Source: Closterium sp. NIES-65
Taxonomy: Eukaryota > Streptophyta > Zygnematophyceae > Desmidiales > Closteriaceae
Length of the DNA: 64,000 bases
Reading direction: 5' to 3'
NCBI GenBank assembly: GCA_948144175.1
Contig: CANXME010000532.1
Coordinates: forward strand, 2,913,001 to 2,977,000
A program made the translations under genes and the position numbers. The notes below the pieces were generated by a model. The model made no database searches and was not told where the DNA came from. It saw only the letters and a program-made list of their open reading frames with translations. Shown piece by piece: positions 43,801 through 52,100 of this stretch (its first letter is position 1; every line of letters begins with the position of its first letter).

Positions 43801-46203
43801 CCCAGGCTCAGCAGCTCCCGACCCAGCACCCCCAGACCCATCACCTCCAGGCAGAGCACCCCCCTGCTCAGCACCCCCTGGCTCCGCACTCTCCGCAGTA
43901 GCACCCGCAGGCCCAGTACCCCCAGCAGTAGCACCCCCAGGCTCAGCACCCCCGCGCACAGCACCCCCAGAGTCAGCACCCCCAGGCTCAGCACCCGCAG
44001 CAGCACCAGAGTCACCTGTAACCTCGACCGGGTCAACGGCGTCTACCTGGAACACACCTGAGGGGGCAGGAACCTGAGGGGGGAGGGGGTCTACCGGGGG
44101 GGGAACCGGTACAAGGAAGTCCGGGGGAGGGGGGAGGGAAGGAGTGCGGTAGGGGAAGAGACGGTAGAAGGGGACTGACTCGTCGAACGTGACGTCCTGG
44201 GAGGACAGAACACGACGAGAGGAGGGGTGGTAAAACTGCCACCCTGGGGCGTCAGTGGGGAAGCCAAGGAAGACACAGGGAGCAGCACGAGGGGACAGCT
44301 TGTCCGCAGACAAGTCGCGGACAAACGCCCGAGATCCCCAGACACGGAACACAGACGCATCGCCAACCTTCCCTGTCCACAGCAAGGCTGGGAACATCGC
44401 AGGCCGAGAGACCCGGGGGTGAAGGTTGAGCTGATGCGCCGCGTACCTCACCGCAAACGGCCACAGAAAATGGGGGGCAGCCGCATGCATCATGGACGTA
44501 CGAGCGACATCCATGACCATGCCAATGCGGCGCTCAGCAATCCCATTTTGCTGTGGTGAGTCCGGAAGCGTGAAGGACTGGCGGATGCCTCGCGCACGAC
44601 AGTAGGCACGCAGAAGGCCATAGGAGAACTCTCCGCCTCTGTCCGAGTGCAGACGCAGAACAGGAAAGTCCGAGCCGAAGCTCTTCCTGAGCCGGAGACG
44701 AGCCTCGCGGATCCAGTCGATCAGCACCTCAGTGACCTCACCCTTGCTGCGCAAGGGGAGGACTGTGGTGTAACGCGAGTAGTCGTCAACCACCAACAGG
44801 AAGTAGCGATCGTAATCCTGCCCACGGACAGGGGCTGGGCCCCACACATCCATGTGAAGCGTCTGCAGGGGAGCCTCTGTCGGGGGGAAGTGGGAGGAGT
44901 GAGGAGTAGCCCGGAGGCGACCCTCGACACAGGGGACACAGGAAGGTCCTGGCCCGGAGGGGAGAGGAGGGAGAGACTGGGGAAGACCAGAGACAAGGAC
45001 ACGGGAAGCCATGCTCCGAAGACGGGGCAAGGAGGGGTGGCCAAGACGGTGGTGCCACAGGAGAGTCTCGTGAGACAGGAGGCGACAAGTACAGGGGGCA
45101 GACTCAGGACCAGACCTGGACGCAGCACCAAACACCTGACCCGACGCTGCTACCTGACCGGACGCGGGGACAGGAGGAGACTCAGTGGTCAGGGTGTAGA
45201 GGCTCGACCCCGGCCGGCGCGAGAACGTGGCCAGGTGCCGGCCTGTGCGTGCGTCCGTGCAGTGGGTCACCCGCTGACTCGCAGGAGTGAACAGGTGAAC
45301 CCCCGCATCCTGTAGGTCTGCACCACTCACCAAGTTCGTCGAGAACGAGGGGAGGTACAGGCCAGACAGGGTGCCCGAGGGGGCAGCCGGACACGGGAGG
45401 ACAGTGGAGAAGTGAGCGAGGACAGGACCCCCAGAGGGGTCAGCCAGGGAGACTGCAACCGGCCGACCAAGTGGCGTGAGTGTGGTGCGGTCCCGAAAGA
45501 AGGAGCGAGAAGCCCCAGAGTCAAGTGTAAAGGTGAGGGAGGCCGAAGCCAACGCGGTACCTGAGAGCGCAGCCTCACCCGCACCTGAGGAAGCAGACTC
45601 ACTAGCACCTAGAGCAGCAGCCTCACCTGTACTTGGAGCAGGAGACTCACTAGCACCCAGAGCAGCAGCCTCACCAGTAGCTAGAGCAGCAGGTCCTATA
45701 CCTGGGTCAGGCGGGACGCACAGGTGACCTGCACGGTCAGCACTAGTAGGCAATGCATACATGGCAGTGAGAATAGCATCATAGTCAAGAGCATATATAT
45801 CTACCCTCTGCCTAAGCAACTCCACCCAGTCGGGAAGCTCAGCCTCGTCGCCAAACACGGTACGCCAGGCGTCGCTCAGACGGGCGAAGCAGCGGGACGG
45901 TGTATGACTATGTGTCCCACAAGGCTGACCAGTCCGAGTACCAGTGCGAATCACGTAAGAGCAGCGAACAGCACTGAGAGACCCTCCACTCTGAGCGTAC
46001 CACTCACGAAGCTGGCGAGGCGTGAGAGACACGCGAGAGGGTCGCGGGAGCTGCATCTGGCCGCCACCACGAGTAGAAGCAGCAGGAGTGGTAGTAGGAG
46101 TAGCGTCGCCACCCCTACAGCCCCAACCAGCGTACCACTCACGCAGCTGCTGCGGCGTGAGGGACTCACGCCGGCGTCGCTGGGGCTGCATTTGGCTCCG
46201 CAA
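40888..46203 (-). CDS. C3 gag(partial)-pol polyprotein, Ty1/copia type
   Basis: 1771 residues from ATG (complement at 46203). Order with rough residues: two LTP.QLREWYA motifs (14-25, 59-70), zinc knuckle variant CSYVIRTGTRTGQPCGTHSH, then TPSRC (about 80-106), Ala/Ser linker, protease LDSGAS (228-231), pre-integrase H-H-C-C zinc region (about 360-420), integrase with catalytic D (about 451, HMDVWGP), D (521, HSDRGGEF) and E (557, GIAERR), low-complexity PGGAEPGG linker with two more REPLS.QELREW(F/Y)A motifs, RT with STAFLQGSLHEEIWLR and YVDD (about 1447), RNase H to NTADVFTKAL near the end. Proteolysis of the polyprotein would yield the enzymes. Missing compared with C1/C2: the MATPSVL gag domain. 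Confidence 0.92.
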   Translation of the reverse strand: MRSQMQPQRRRRESLTPQQLREWYAGWGCRGGDATPTTTPAASTRGGGQMQLPRPSRVSLTPRQLREWYAQSGGSLSAVRCSYVIRTGTRTGQPCGTHSHTPSRCFARLSDAWRTVFGDEAELPDWVELLRQRVDIYALDYDAILTAMYALPTSADRAGHLCVPPDPGIGPAALATGEAAALGASESPAPSTGEAAALGASESASSGAGEAALSGTALASASLTFTLDSGASRSFFRDRTTLTPLGRPVAVSLADPSGGPVLAHFSTVLPCPAAPSGTLSGLYLPSFSTNLVSGADLQDAGVHLFTPASQRVTHCTDARTGRHLATFSRRPGSSLYTLTTESPPVPASGQVAASGQVFGAASRSGPESAPCTCRLLSHETLLWHHRLGHPSLPRLRSMASRVLVSGLPQSLPPLPSGPGPSCVPCVEGRLRATPHSSHFPPTEAPLQTLHMDVWGPAPVRGQDYDRYFLLVVDDYSRYTTVLPLRSKGEVTEVLIDWIREARLRLRKSFGSDFPVLRLHSDRGGEFSYGLLRAYCRARGIRQSFTLPDSPQQNGIAERRIGMVMDVARTSMMHAAAPHFLWPFAVRYAAHQLNLHPRVSRPAMFPALLWTGKVGDASVFRVWGSRAFVRDLSADKLSPRAAPCVFLGFPTDAPGWQFYHPSSRRVLSSQDVTFDESVPFYRLFPYRTPSLPPPPDFLVPVPPPVDPLPPQVPAPSGVFQVDAVDPVEVTGDSGAAAGAEPGGADSGGAVRGGAEPGGATAGGTGPAGATAESAEPGGAEQGGALPGGDGSGGAGSGAAEPGGAASGAAEPGVSPAAASRREPLSPQELREWFARRWRRAAESGGAAGAGAGASSTVEGAGAAGPGATGPAGPPGAGAAEGVGAEPAAVGPAAGGVGGAGAVSEGAGAVPAASGAAEPGVSPAAASRREPLSLQELREWYARRWRRAAESGGAAGAGAGASSTVEGAGAASPGAAGPAGPPGAGGAEGVGAEPTAVGPAAGGVGGAGAVAEDAGAVPAESGAAARPRPYFVPLLQQVLGLSPSVECPQPVQSQSLLEPSSPLPAPSPYNGPTGGLAERCEPASRPASPVRAARTSGRGSRQRPPPVPGTHRMSLRPSTAPLRAPLPSPPESSLPALADPESDSLRAASPTVTRLLATVVTDPSFESTAASALVAELDDFAARCRLDYAASLVAESASVCPPSVGGECALGTDVLEDRHEELQCLAAASPHLASVLLAPEGDPDALDIPTPRSYAEAVEGPYSSQWQAAMDAEMASWKSTGTYVDAVPPPGANIVSGMWIFRVKRPPGSPPVFKARYVARGFSQRQGVDYFQTFSPTPKMTTLRVLLHIAAQRDYELHSLDFSTAFLQGSLHEEIWLRRPPGFTGTFPPGTQWSLRRPVYGLRQAPREWHDTLRTTLAALGFAPSTADPSLFLRTDTSLPPFYILVYVDDLVFATADTAGLAYVKSELLKRHTCTDLGELRSYLGLQITRDRARRTITLTQSHMVQQVLQRFGFTYSSPQATPLPTRHSLSALPSDESVESSGPYAELVGCLMYLMTCTRPDLAYPLSILARYVAPGRHRPEHMAAAKRVLRYLCSTSGMGLVLGGRSPVVLTGHADASWADDQATQRSSQGYTFSLGSGSVSWRSTRSSSVLGSSCEAEIYAGAMAAQELRWLTYLLTDLGEPPRSPSVLYVDNKAMLALCREQRLEHRTKHIALRYFLARELQQRGQMRLAYVASEANTADVFTKALAPCDHQRFCTQLGLVPVLPHLLSS

Positions 46204-47329
46204 GTAGAAGCAGGAGCAGGACTAGCAGCAGGGAGGCAGGCAGCCAGGCAAGCCAAAAGGCAGGCAGGCAGGCAAGCAGGCGACGCGCAGCGTGCTAGCA
46301 GGGCAAGAGCTCACCAGTGGTGGGAAGAGTAGGTTCGGCGACTCAGCGGCTCGGCAGCTCGGCGGCTCGGCGGCTCGGGCGACTCGGGCGGCTCGGCGGC
46401 AAGGCGGCTCAGCAGCAACTGCAGCTCAGTAGCTCGGTGACTCGGCGGCTCGGCGGCAGGGCGGCTCGGCAGCAACTGCAGCTCAGCAGCTCAGCGACCC
46501 GGCGGCTCGGCGGCAGGGCGGCTCGGCTGTGGGGCGGCTCGGCTGCTGCAGTGGGAGATGAAGGAGGAGGAGAAGCAGGGGAGGCCACACACCTGCCACC
46601 CCTCTGCTGGCCTCTCCCGTCGCCTGTCGAGGCGACCTGAGGGGGCCGCTTGCGGCCCCCGAAGGAGCCGCGACGGGCGACAGGAAAAGGGGGGGTGGGT
46701 GGTGGGGGGCCGGTAGGTGCAGCGGCGGGGCCAGCAGGTGCAGTTGCGGGGCCGGTAGAAGGGGACGGCAGGAGCCGTCAGGAGGGGACGGCGGGGCCGT
46801 CAGGAAGGGACGGCGGGGCCGTCAGGAGGTGACCGGGCCGCGACGGGGGCAGGCGGCGGGGCCGCGTAAGGGCCTGGGCGGGGCCGCGACAGAGCCGTCG
46901 GCGGGGCCGCGTGAAAGCCGGGGCGGGGCCGCGTAGAAGCCGGGGCGCGGCCGCGCGAGAGCAGGCGGCGGGGCCGCGAAGGAGCCGGGGCGGGGCCGCG
47001 TGAGAGCAGGCGGCGGAGCCGCGTAAGGGCCTGGGCGGGGCCGCGACAAAGCCGTCGGCGGGGCCGCGTGAAAGCCGGGGCGGGGCCGCGTAGAAGCCGG
47101 GGCGGGGCCGCGCGAGAGCAGGCGGCGGGGCCGCGAAGGAGCCGGGGCGGGGCCGCGTGAGAGCAGGCGGCGGGGCCGCGACAGAGAGGGCGGCGGGGCC
47201 GCGTCAGTGAAGGCGGCGGGGCCGCAGGGGAAATGGCGACCCGAGGGGTCGCTAAAAAAAAGATCGCGCCTCGGGGGGCGCTTCGGTGGGCCCAAAAAAA
47301 CGGTCCGTAGAAGGACCCGCTCTATACCA
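46204..47329 (-). repeat. C3 5' leader: GC-rich minisatellites in place of gag N-terminus
   Basis: Plus-strand repeats 'gcggggccgcg' plus 'agagcaggcgg' or 'aagccggg' (46830-47220), with a higher-order duplication of about 170 bp (46850-47010 and 47030-47180). Also 'ggcggctcgg' repeats (46340-46540). No MATPSVL-type gag was found in any minus frame. Confidence 0.7.
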
Positions 47330-47461
47330 TGTGAGAATAAGCGAACAGGAATGAATGAACTAGCAGTGAAATGAGTACAAGTAGGAAACCCTAGAATTGT
47401 GTACCCCCTATAGGCTAACCCACTGTAGCCTACACAAGCATAACATATATAATGTTTGACA
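47330..47461 (-). repeat. C3 5' LTR (right copy)
   Basis: 132 bp, identical to the left copy; preceded by the primer site (ctctatacca, 47320-47329). Confidence 0.92.
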
Positions 47462-47519
47462 TTACTTTCCCACCACCCACCCCATTGTGTATCATTGATG
47501 GACGAGAACGTTGTAACTT

Positions 47520-47565
47520 CCCATTTGGAATGAAGCACGCTGCCTTTGCAAGATGGACTAAGCAA
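47520..47565 (+). repeat. B2 split direct repeat, right end of the PAT/Ngaro element
   Basis: 46 bp matching B1. The element ends at about 47565. No target duplication is expected for tyrosine-recombinase insertion, and none was seen. Confidence 0.8.
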
Positions 47566-48548
47566 AGCTTTCACAATTGATGCCTTTTTCTTTTCCCCAA
47601 TAGCTTGGGGGGCTCTTTTATGCATACGGTTGAGGGACACGAGCGAGAGAAATGTTCGCTCATTATGTGCTTCACCCTGGCTTGTAGAAATTGAACCATA
47701 TGAGCAGTAACTGAGTTCCAATTTGAGAATTTGATACCGCATGCGGTTGAGTAAATTTGACTTACGATATGTGTGTCTCTGTCGTAACTGCTTAAAAACG
47801 TATTGAATTAAACGTATTGACTTCGAGCCGGTTGAGTATGTCATGCAGCTCACTCCCCCACAAATTCTCCCTCCTGATAACTTAGCTGTACAGGAATAGC
47901 TTTTTTTCCTCTATAGTGATGCATTGGAGGAGTTTCTCTCGAGCAATGGTAATTGTGGGTCAACTAATGTCGCAGCTGTCAAGGTGGAACTTGAATTGCA
48001 GCCAACCTTGCACTACATGCGGCAATTTATCTCTCAACCAATCAGTGACCTCGTTCACATTTGCGAATAAGCGCTTACTTTGAGTGAGGTGAGGTGCCTT
48101 TAGGCTTTAGCCACTACGTAAGACGATGGATTGATGACAAGAAACGTTCGTTGGGTTGAGACACGTGGCAAATTCGGGCCAGTAGTGCTTATGAAACTCC
48201 CTTCCACGCCGAGCTACATGCATTACGAAAGGCCCAGCGCTGCGAAGCTGCTGCATGCGCCCCATTTCATTTCCTTCGACATTCAAATGTGTCGCCCTGT
48301 ATCTTCACATAGCGAATAGGTCAATCAAGTAGGTCGAGTACGCCGAGTAAACCACACGGTGGGACCGGTATAGAACGTCGAGGCGCGGACGTCCAAAAGC
48401 TCTCTGTTGTCACTTGGTATAGAGCGTAAAGGCGAGCAGGCTGCGCGGTTGTGATGTCAACGGTTGCGCACTGCGCTGTCGGGGAATAGTTTCACTTCAC
48501 GTCTAAATCAGCTTGAGTCGACTAAAGAACGGTAGTAAAAAGTGACTC
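47566..48548. other. Intergenic region upstream of Z3
   Basis: No gene recognised. A CCAAT-type word (aaccaatcag) lies near 48036-48045, and a partial copy of the palindrome (ttgagtcgactaaag) near 48513. No convincing TATA box close to the Z3 start. Confidence 0.4.
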
Positions 48549-49157
48549 GTGATTCGAGTTCAGAAGTTAACTTTCACGAATTGGCTCGAAGGTTACCCTG
48601 GGAGTAGATTAAGGACCCGTAGCGCGCTAGAGAGAGGGATGGGATCATCATTGCAACGAACACGGAAAATAAATATGATCTTGAATGATCTTGTGATGGA
48701 TAGGGACGGTGCTTTACGCTTGAAAATAAATATGAGGGCGCCTCAAGACTCGAGGGGCATCGGCAGCGGAATTGGGATGTGGCAGCGGAATTGGGATGGG
48801 GATGGGGATGGGGGCACGGTGGAGTGGGTGGGAGAGGATGAAGAGGAGGACGTCGACGGCGACGAGGAAAATGAGGATGAGGTGGAGGATGAGGTGGAGG
48901 ATGAGGTGGAGGATGAGGTGGAGGATGAGGTGGAGGATGAGGTGGAGGATGAGGTGGATGAGGAGGTGGATGAGGAGGAGAAGGATGTTTGCATTGTGAC
49001 AATGGGGGAGAACGAGAGGGGGGAGAAAAAAGGGGAAATGAAGAAGAACGAGGAGAGGCAGGGGGGGAATGAGAAGCTCTACGCCTGTGACGAGTGTGGA
49101 AAGGCGTTTCCTACACGACAGAGGTTGAAGAATCACGCGGCCACCCACTCGAAGGAG
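48549..49157 (+). CDS. Z3 exon 1: acidic N-terminus with VEDE repeat and first finger
   Basis: Includes VEWVGEDEE, shared with Z1, then seven copies of a 12-bp unit gatgaggtggag (about 48876-48960; DEVE repeat), then YACDECGKAFPTRQRLKNHA, ATHSKE. End AAGGAG/GTGCCT. The start is uncertain because the upstream part (MIRVQKLTF...) has no counterpart in the paralogs; the segment from MRAPQDS (48732) is the best supported. Confidence 0.6.
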
Positions 49158-52100
49158 GTGCCTCCCTCACTCCCTCACTCACTCACTCACTCACTCACTC
49201 ACTCACTCATTCACTCACTCACTCATTCACTCGCTCACTCACTCGCTCGCTTGCTCATTCACTCACTCACTCACTCGCGGACTCACTCACTCCCTCTCAC
49301 TCCCTTGCTCACTCACTCACTCGCTCCCTTCCCCACTCCCTCCCTCCCTCCCTCCCTCCCTCCCTCCCTCCCTCCCTCCCTCCCTCCCTCCCTCCCTCCC
49401 TCCCTCCCTCCCTCCCTCCCTCCCCCCTTCCCTCCCTTCCTCCCCCCCTCCCTCCCTCGCTCCCTCCCTCGCTCCCTCCCTCCTTCACTCCCTCGCTCAC
49501 TCATTCACTCCCTCACTCTCACACTTCACAGCCGCACGTCTCAGGTGCCTCTACCCGTTTCCCTTCATTCCATCATCGTTTTCTAATCGACTCAAAACGT
49601 AGCCTTAAGTATCCGTTGTTCTCTCCTCCCCTCCCCCCCTCCCTCTCGTACTGCCTCTCTCACTGCAGATTTTGTGTCCGCATGATAATTGCGAAAGGGC
49701 ATTCGCATTCAACTACCAGCTACAGAGGCACCTTCGCCTTCATCACAACCCCGATGCTTGCCAAGTGAGCTCTCTTCGCTCCCTCTGTCCCCCACCCTCC
49801 CCTTTCCCCCTTGCCTGCTTCCCCACCCCCCACACCCCCGCCCCCCGTTTTCCCTTTCCCTCATCATCCTTGCCTCTTCCCTCGTTTCCATTTCCGCTGC
49901 CCCTATCCGCTTCGACATTCTCTCTTTCCTATCTTTGCCCTTTCTCGTCCCTGCTGTTCACTTCTCTCATTACCTTATCCTCTTCCATCCCTTATTGCCC
50001 CCTCCACTGCATCAGTTCGTGTGTCCGCATGAAAACTGCCAAAAGGCATTCTCATCCAACCACCTGTTGAAGGAGCACATTCTTACTCACAACCCCAATG
50101 CTCCTCCCCGGGTAAGTTACCCTCGCTCTCTTCCCCTCCGCCTCCGCTTCTTTTGAGTCGACTCAAAAGCTTCCCCTCCGCCTCCGCTTCTTGTCCCGGT
50201 TCTCCCTTCCTCCTTAACTGGCACCCTGTTTTTCCGCGACTTGTTTCTCTGCTACCTGTTTTCTTCCCCCACCCCCCCCCCCTCCCCCCCCCCCCCCCCT
50301 TCCCCGCAAACATCAGCACCAATGCTCTCATCTCCACTGCCCTTGCACCTTCAAGTGCGGAGATGATATGGTGTATCATCCACGGAAACAGCGTTACAAT
50401 CCAATTGGTGTAACTTGATTCTCCTCTGCCTGTTCGCTTCCCCGCCCTCCCCTCCCCAATCACCAGCTCCCATGCTCTCATCCCCACTGCTCTCAAACCT
50501 TCAAGAATCGACGCAGCATGTTAAAGCATGCAAGGACGCAGCACAAGAAAGAGGGGGGAAGTGGGAGCAGGGTACTTGGTGTGCGTGGCGGAGCGGAGGG
50601 GAGTGAGGCGGGGGTAAAGAGGGCACATGAGGGGGACAAGGGGATGAGGGTGCACGAAGGACTGGTGGTTAGGGAGGAGAGGGAAGAAGAGGCAGTGAGA
50701 GGGAAGGAGAGGGAAGAGGAGGAAAGGAGGGGAGAGGAGAGGAGGGAAGAAGCGAGGAGGGAGGAGTGGTGGAAGGGAGCCGCGAGGAGGGTGTGGGAGA
50801 GGAGGGAAGCGGAGAGGAGGGAGGAGGAGAGGAAGGAAGCGGCAAGAAGGGAGGAGGAGATGAAGGAAGCGGCGAGGAGGGAGGAGGAGAGGAAGGAAGC
50901 GGCGAGGAGGGAGGAGGAGAGGAAGGAGGAGGAGAGGAGGGAAGCGGCGAGGAGAGAAAAGGTGAGAAAGGAAAAGGCGAGGAGGGAGGAGAAAAGGAGG
51001 GGAGAGGAAAGGAGGGAAGAGGCGAGGAGGGAGGAGGAGAGGAAGCAAGCAGCGAGGAGGGAGGAGGAGAGGAAGGAAGCGGCAATAAGGGAGGAGGAGA
51101 GGAAGCAAGCCGCGAGGAGGGAGGAGGAGAGGAAAGAAGCGGCGAGGAGGGAGGAGGAGATGAAGAGGAGGGAGGAGGAGAGGAAGGAAGCGGCAAGAAG
51201 GGAGGAGGAGAGGAAGGAAGCGGCGAGGAGGGAGGAGGAGAGGAAGGAAGCCGCGAGGAGGGAGGAGGAGAGGGAGGAAGCAGCGAGGAGGGAGGAGGAG
51301 AGGAAGAGGAGGGAGGAGGAGAGGAAGGAAGCGGCAAGAAGGGAGGAGGAGAGGAAAGAAGCGGCGAGGAGGGAGGAGGAGAGGAAGGAAGCGGCGAGGA
51401 GGGAGGAGGAGAGGAAGAGGAGGGAGGAGGAGAGGAAGGAAGCGGCAAGAAGGGAGGAGGAGAGGAAGCAAGCCGCGAGGAGGGAGGAGGTGAGGAAGGA
51501 AGCGGCGAGGAGGGAGGAGGAGAGGAAGGAAGCGGCAAGAAGGGAGGAGGAGAGGAAGGAAGCCGCGAGGAGGGAGGAGGAGAGGAAGGAAGCCGCGAGG
51601 AGGGAGGAGAGGAAGGAAGCAGCGAGGAGGGAGGAGGAGAGGAAGGAAGCGGAAAGAAGGGAGGAGGAGAGGAAGCAAGTCGCGAGGAGGGAGGAGGAGA
51701 GGAAGGAAGCGGCAAGGAGGGAGGATGAGAGTAAGGAAGCCGCAAGGAGGGAGGAGGAGAGGAAGGAAGCCGCGAGGAGGGAGGAGGAGAGGAGGGAAGA
51801 GGTTCTTAGGCAGGAATGTGAGAAGAAAACGAGTGTTGTGATAGAGAGAGATGGAAGGAGAGGCGAGGAGATGGAAGGAAAGGGGAGAAGAGGGGAGGAG
51901 AGGGATGGCGAGGAGGAAACACCCCTTTTTCTTCCTTCAGGGGAGGGCGGCATGGGAAGGGAAACGATGCAGGTTCAAGGAGAAGGCAACGCGGTCGGAG
52001 GAGGGTTGGGGACAGAGAAGAGAGCAAGAACCCAATCCTTGGCTGCAGAGGAGCGAAACACCATGGGAATGGCAGCGATGCAGCGCGATGCAGCGAAGCA

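Larger units (their letters stand above)
40550..47461 (-). mobile_element. C3: Ty1/copia-type LTR retrotransposon with intact pol, recent
   Basis: 132-bp LTRs (TGTGAGAATA...TTTGACA), identical to each other; target duplication ttact (40545-40549, 47462-47466). Primer site TGGTATAGAGCGGGTCC on the minus strand. One uninterrupted frame of 1771 codons. Youngest autonomous-type element here, but it seems to lack the gag N-terminal domain found in C1 and C2. It sits in A2 of the PAT/Ngaro element. Confidence 0.92.

Noticed and set aside
46822-47853. 343-aa minus-strand frame in and beyond the C3 right LTR
   Set aside because: Crosses an LTR border and a minisatellite. No domain seen.
48735-48747. 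TGAGGGCGCCTCA near the Z3 start
   Set aside because: Imperfect (one extra G) and at the end of, not between, the two aaaataaatatga copies. Kept out of the seam list; it may be a degenerate member.
50493-51953. Long minus-strand frame rich in Leu/Ser/Pro opposite the Z3 last exon
   Set aside because: It is the complement of the Arg/Glu repeat. The same kind of shadow occurs opposite the Z1, Z2 and Z4 last exons. No motif, no conserved start.
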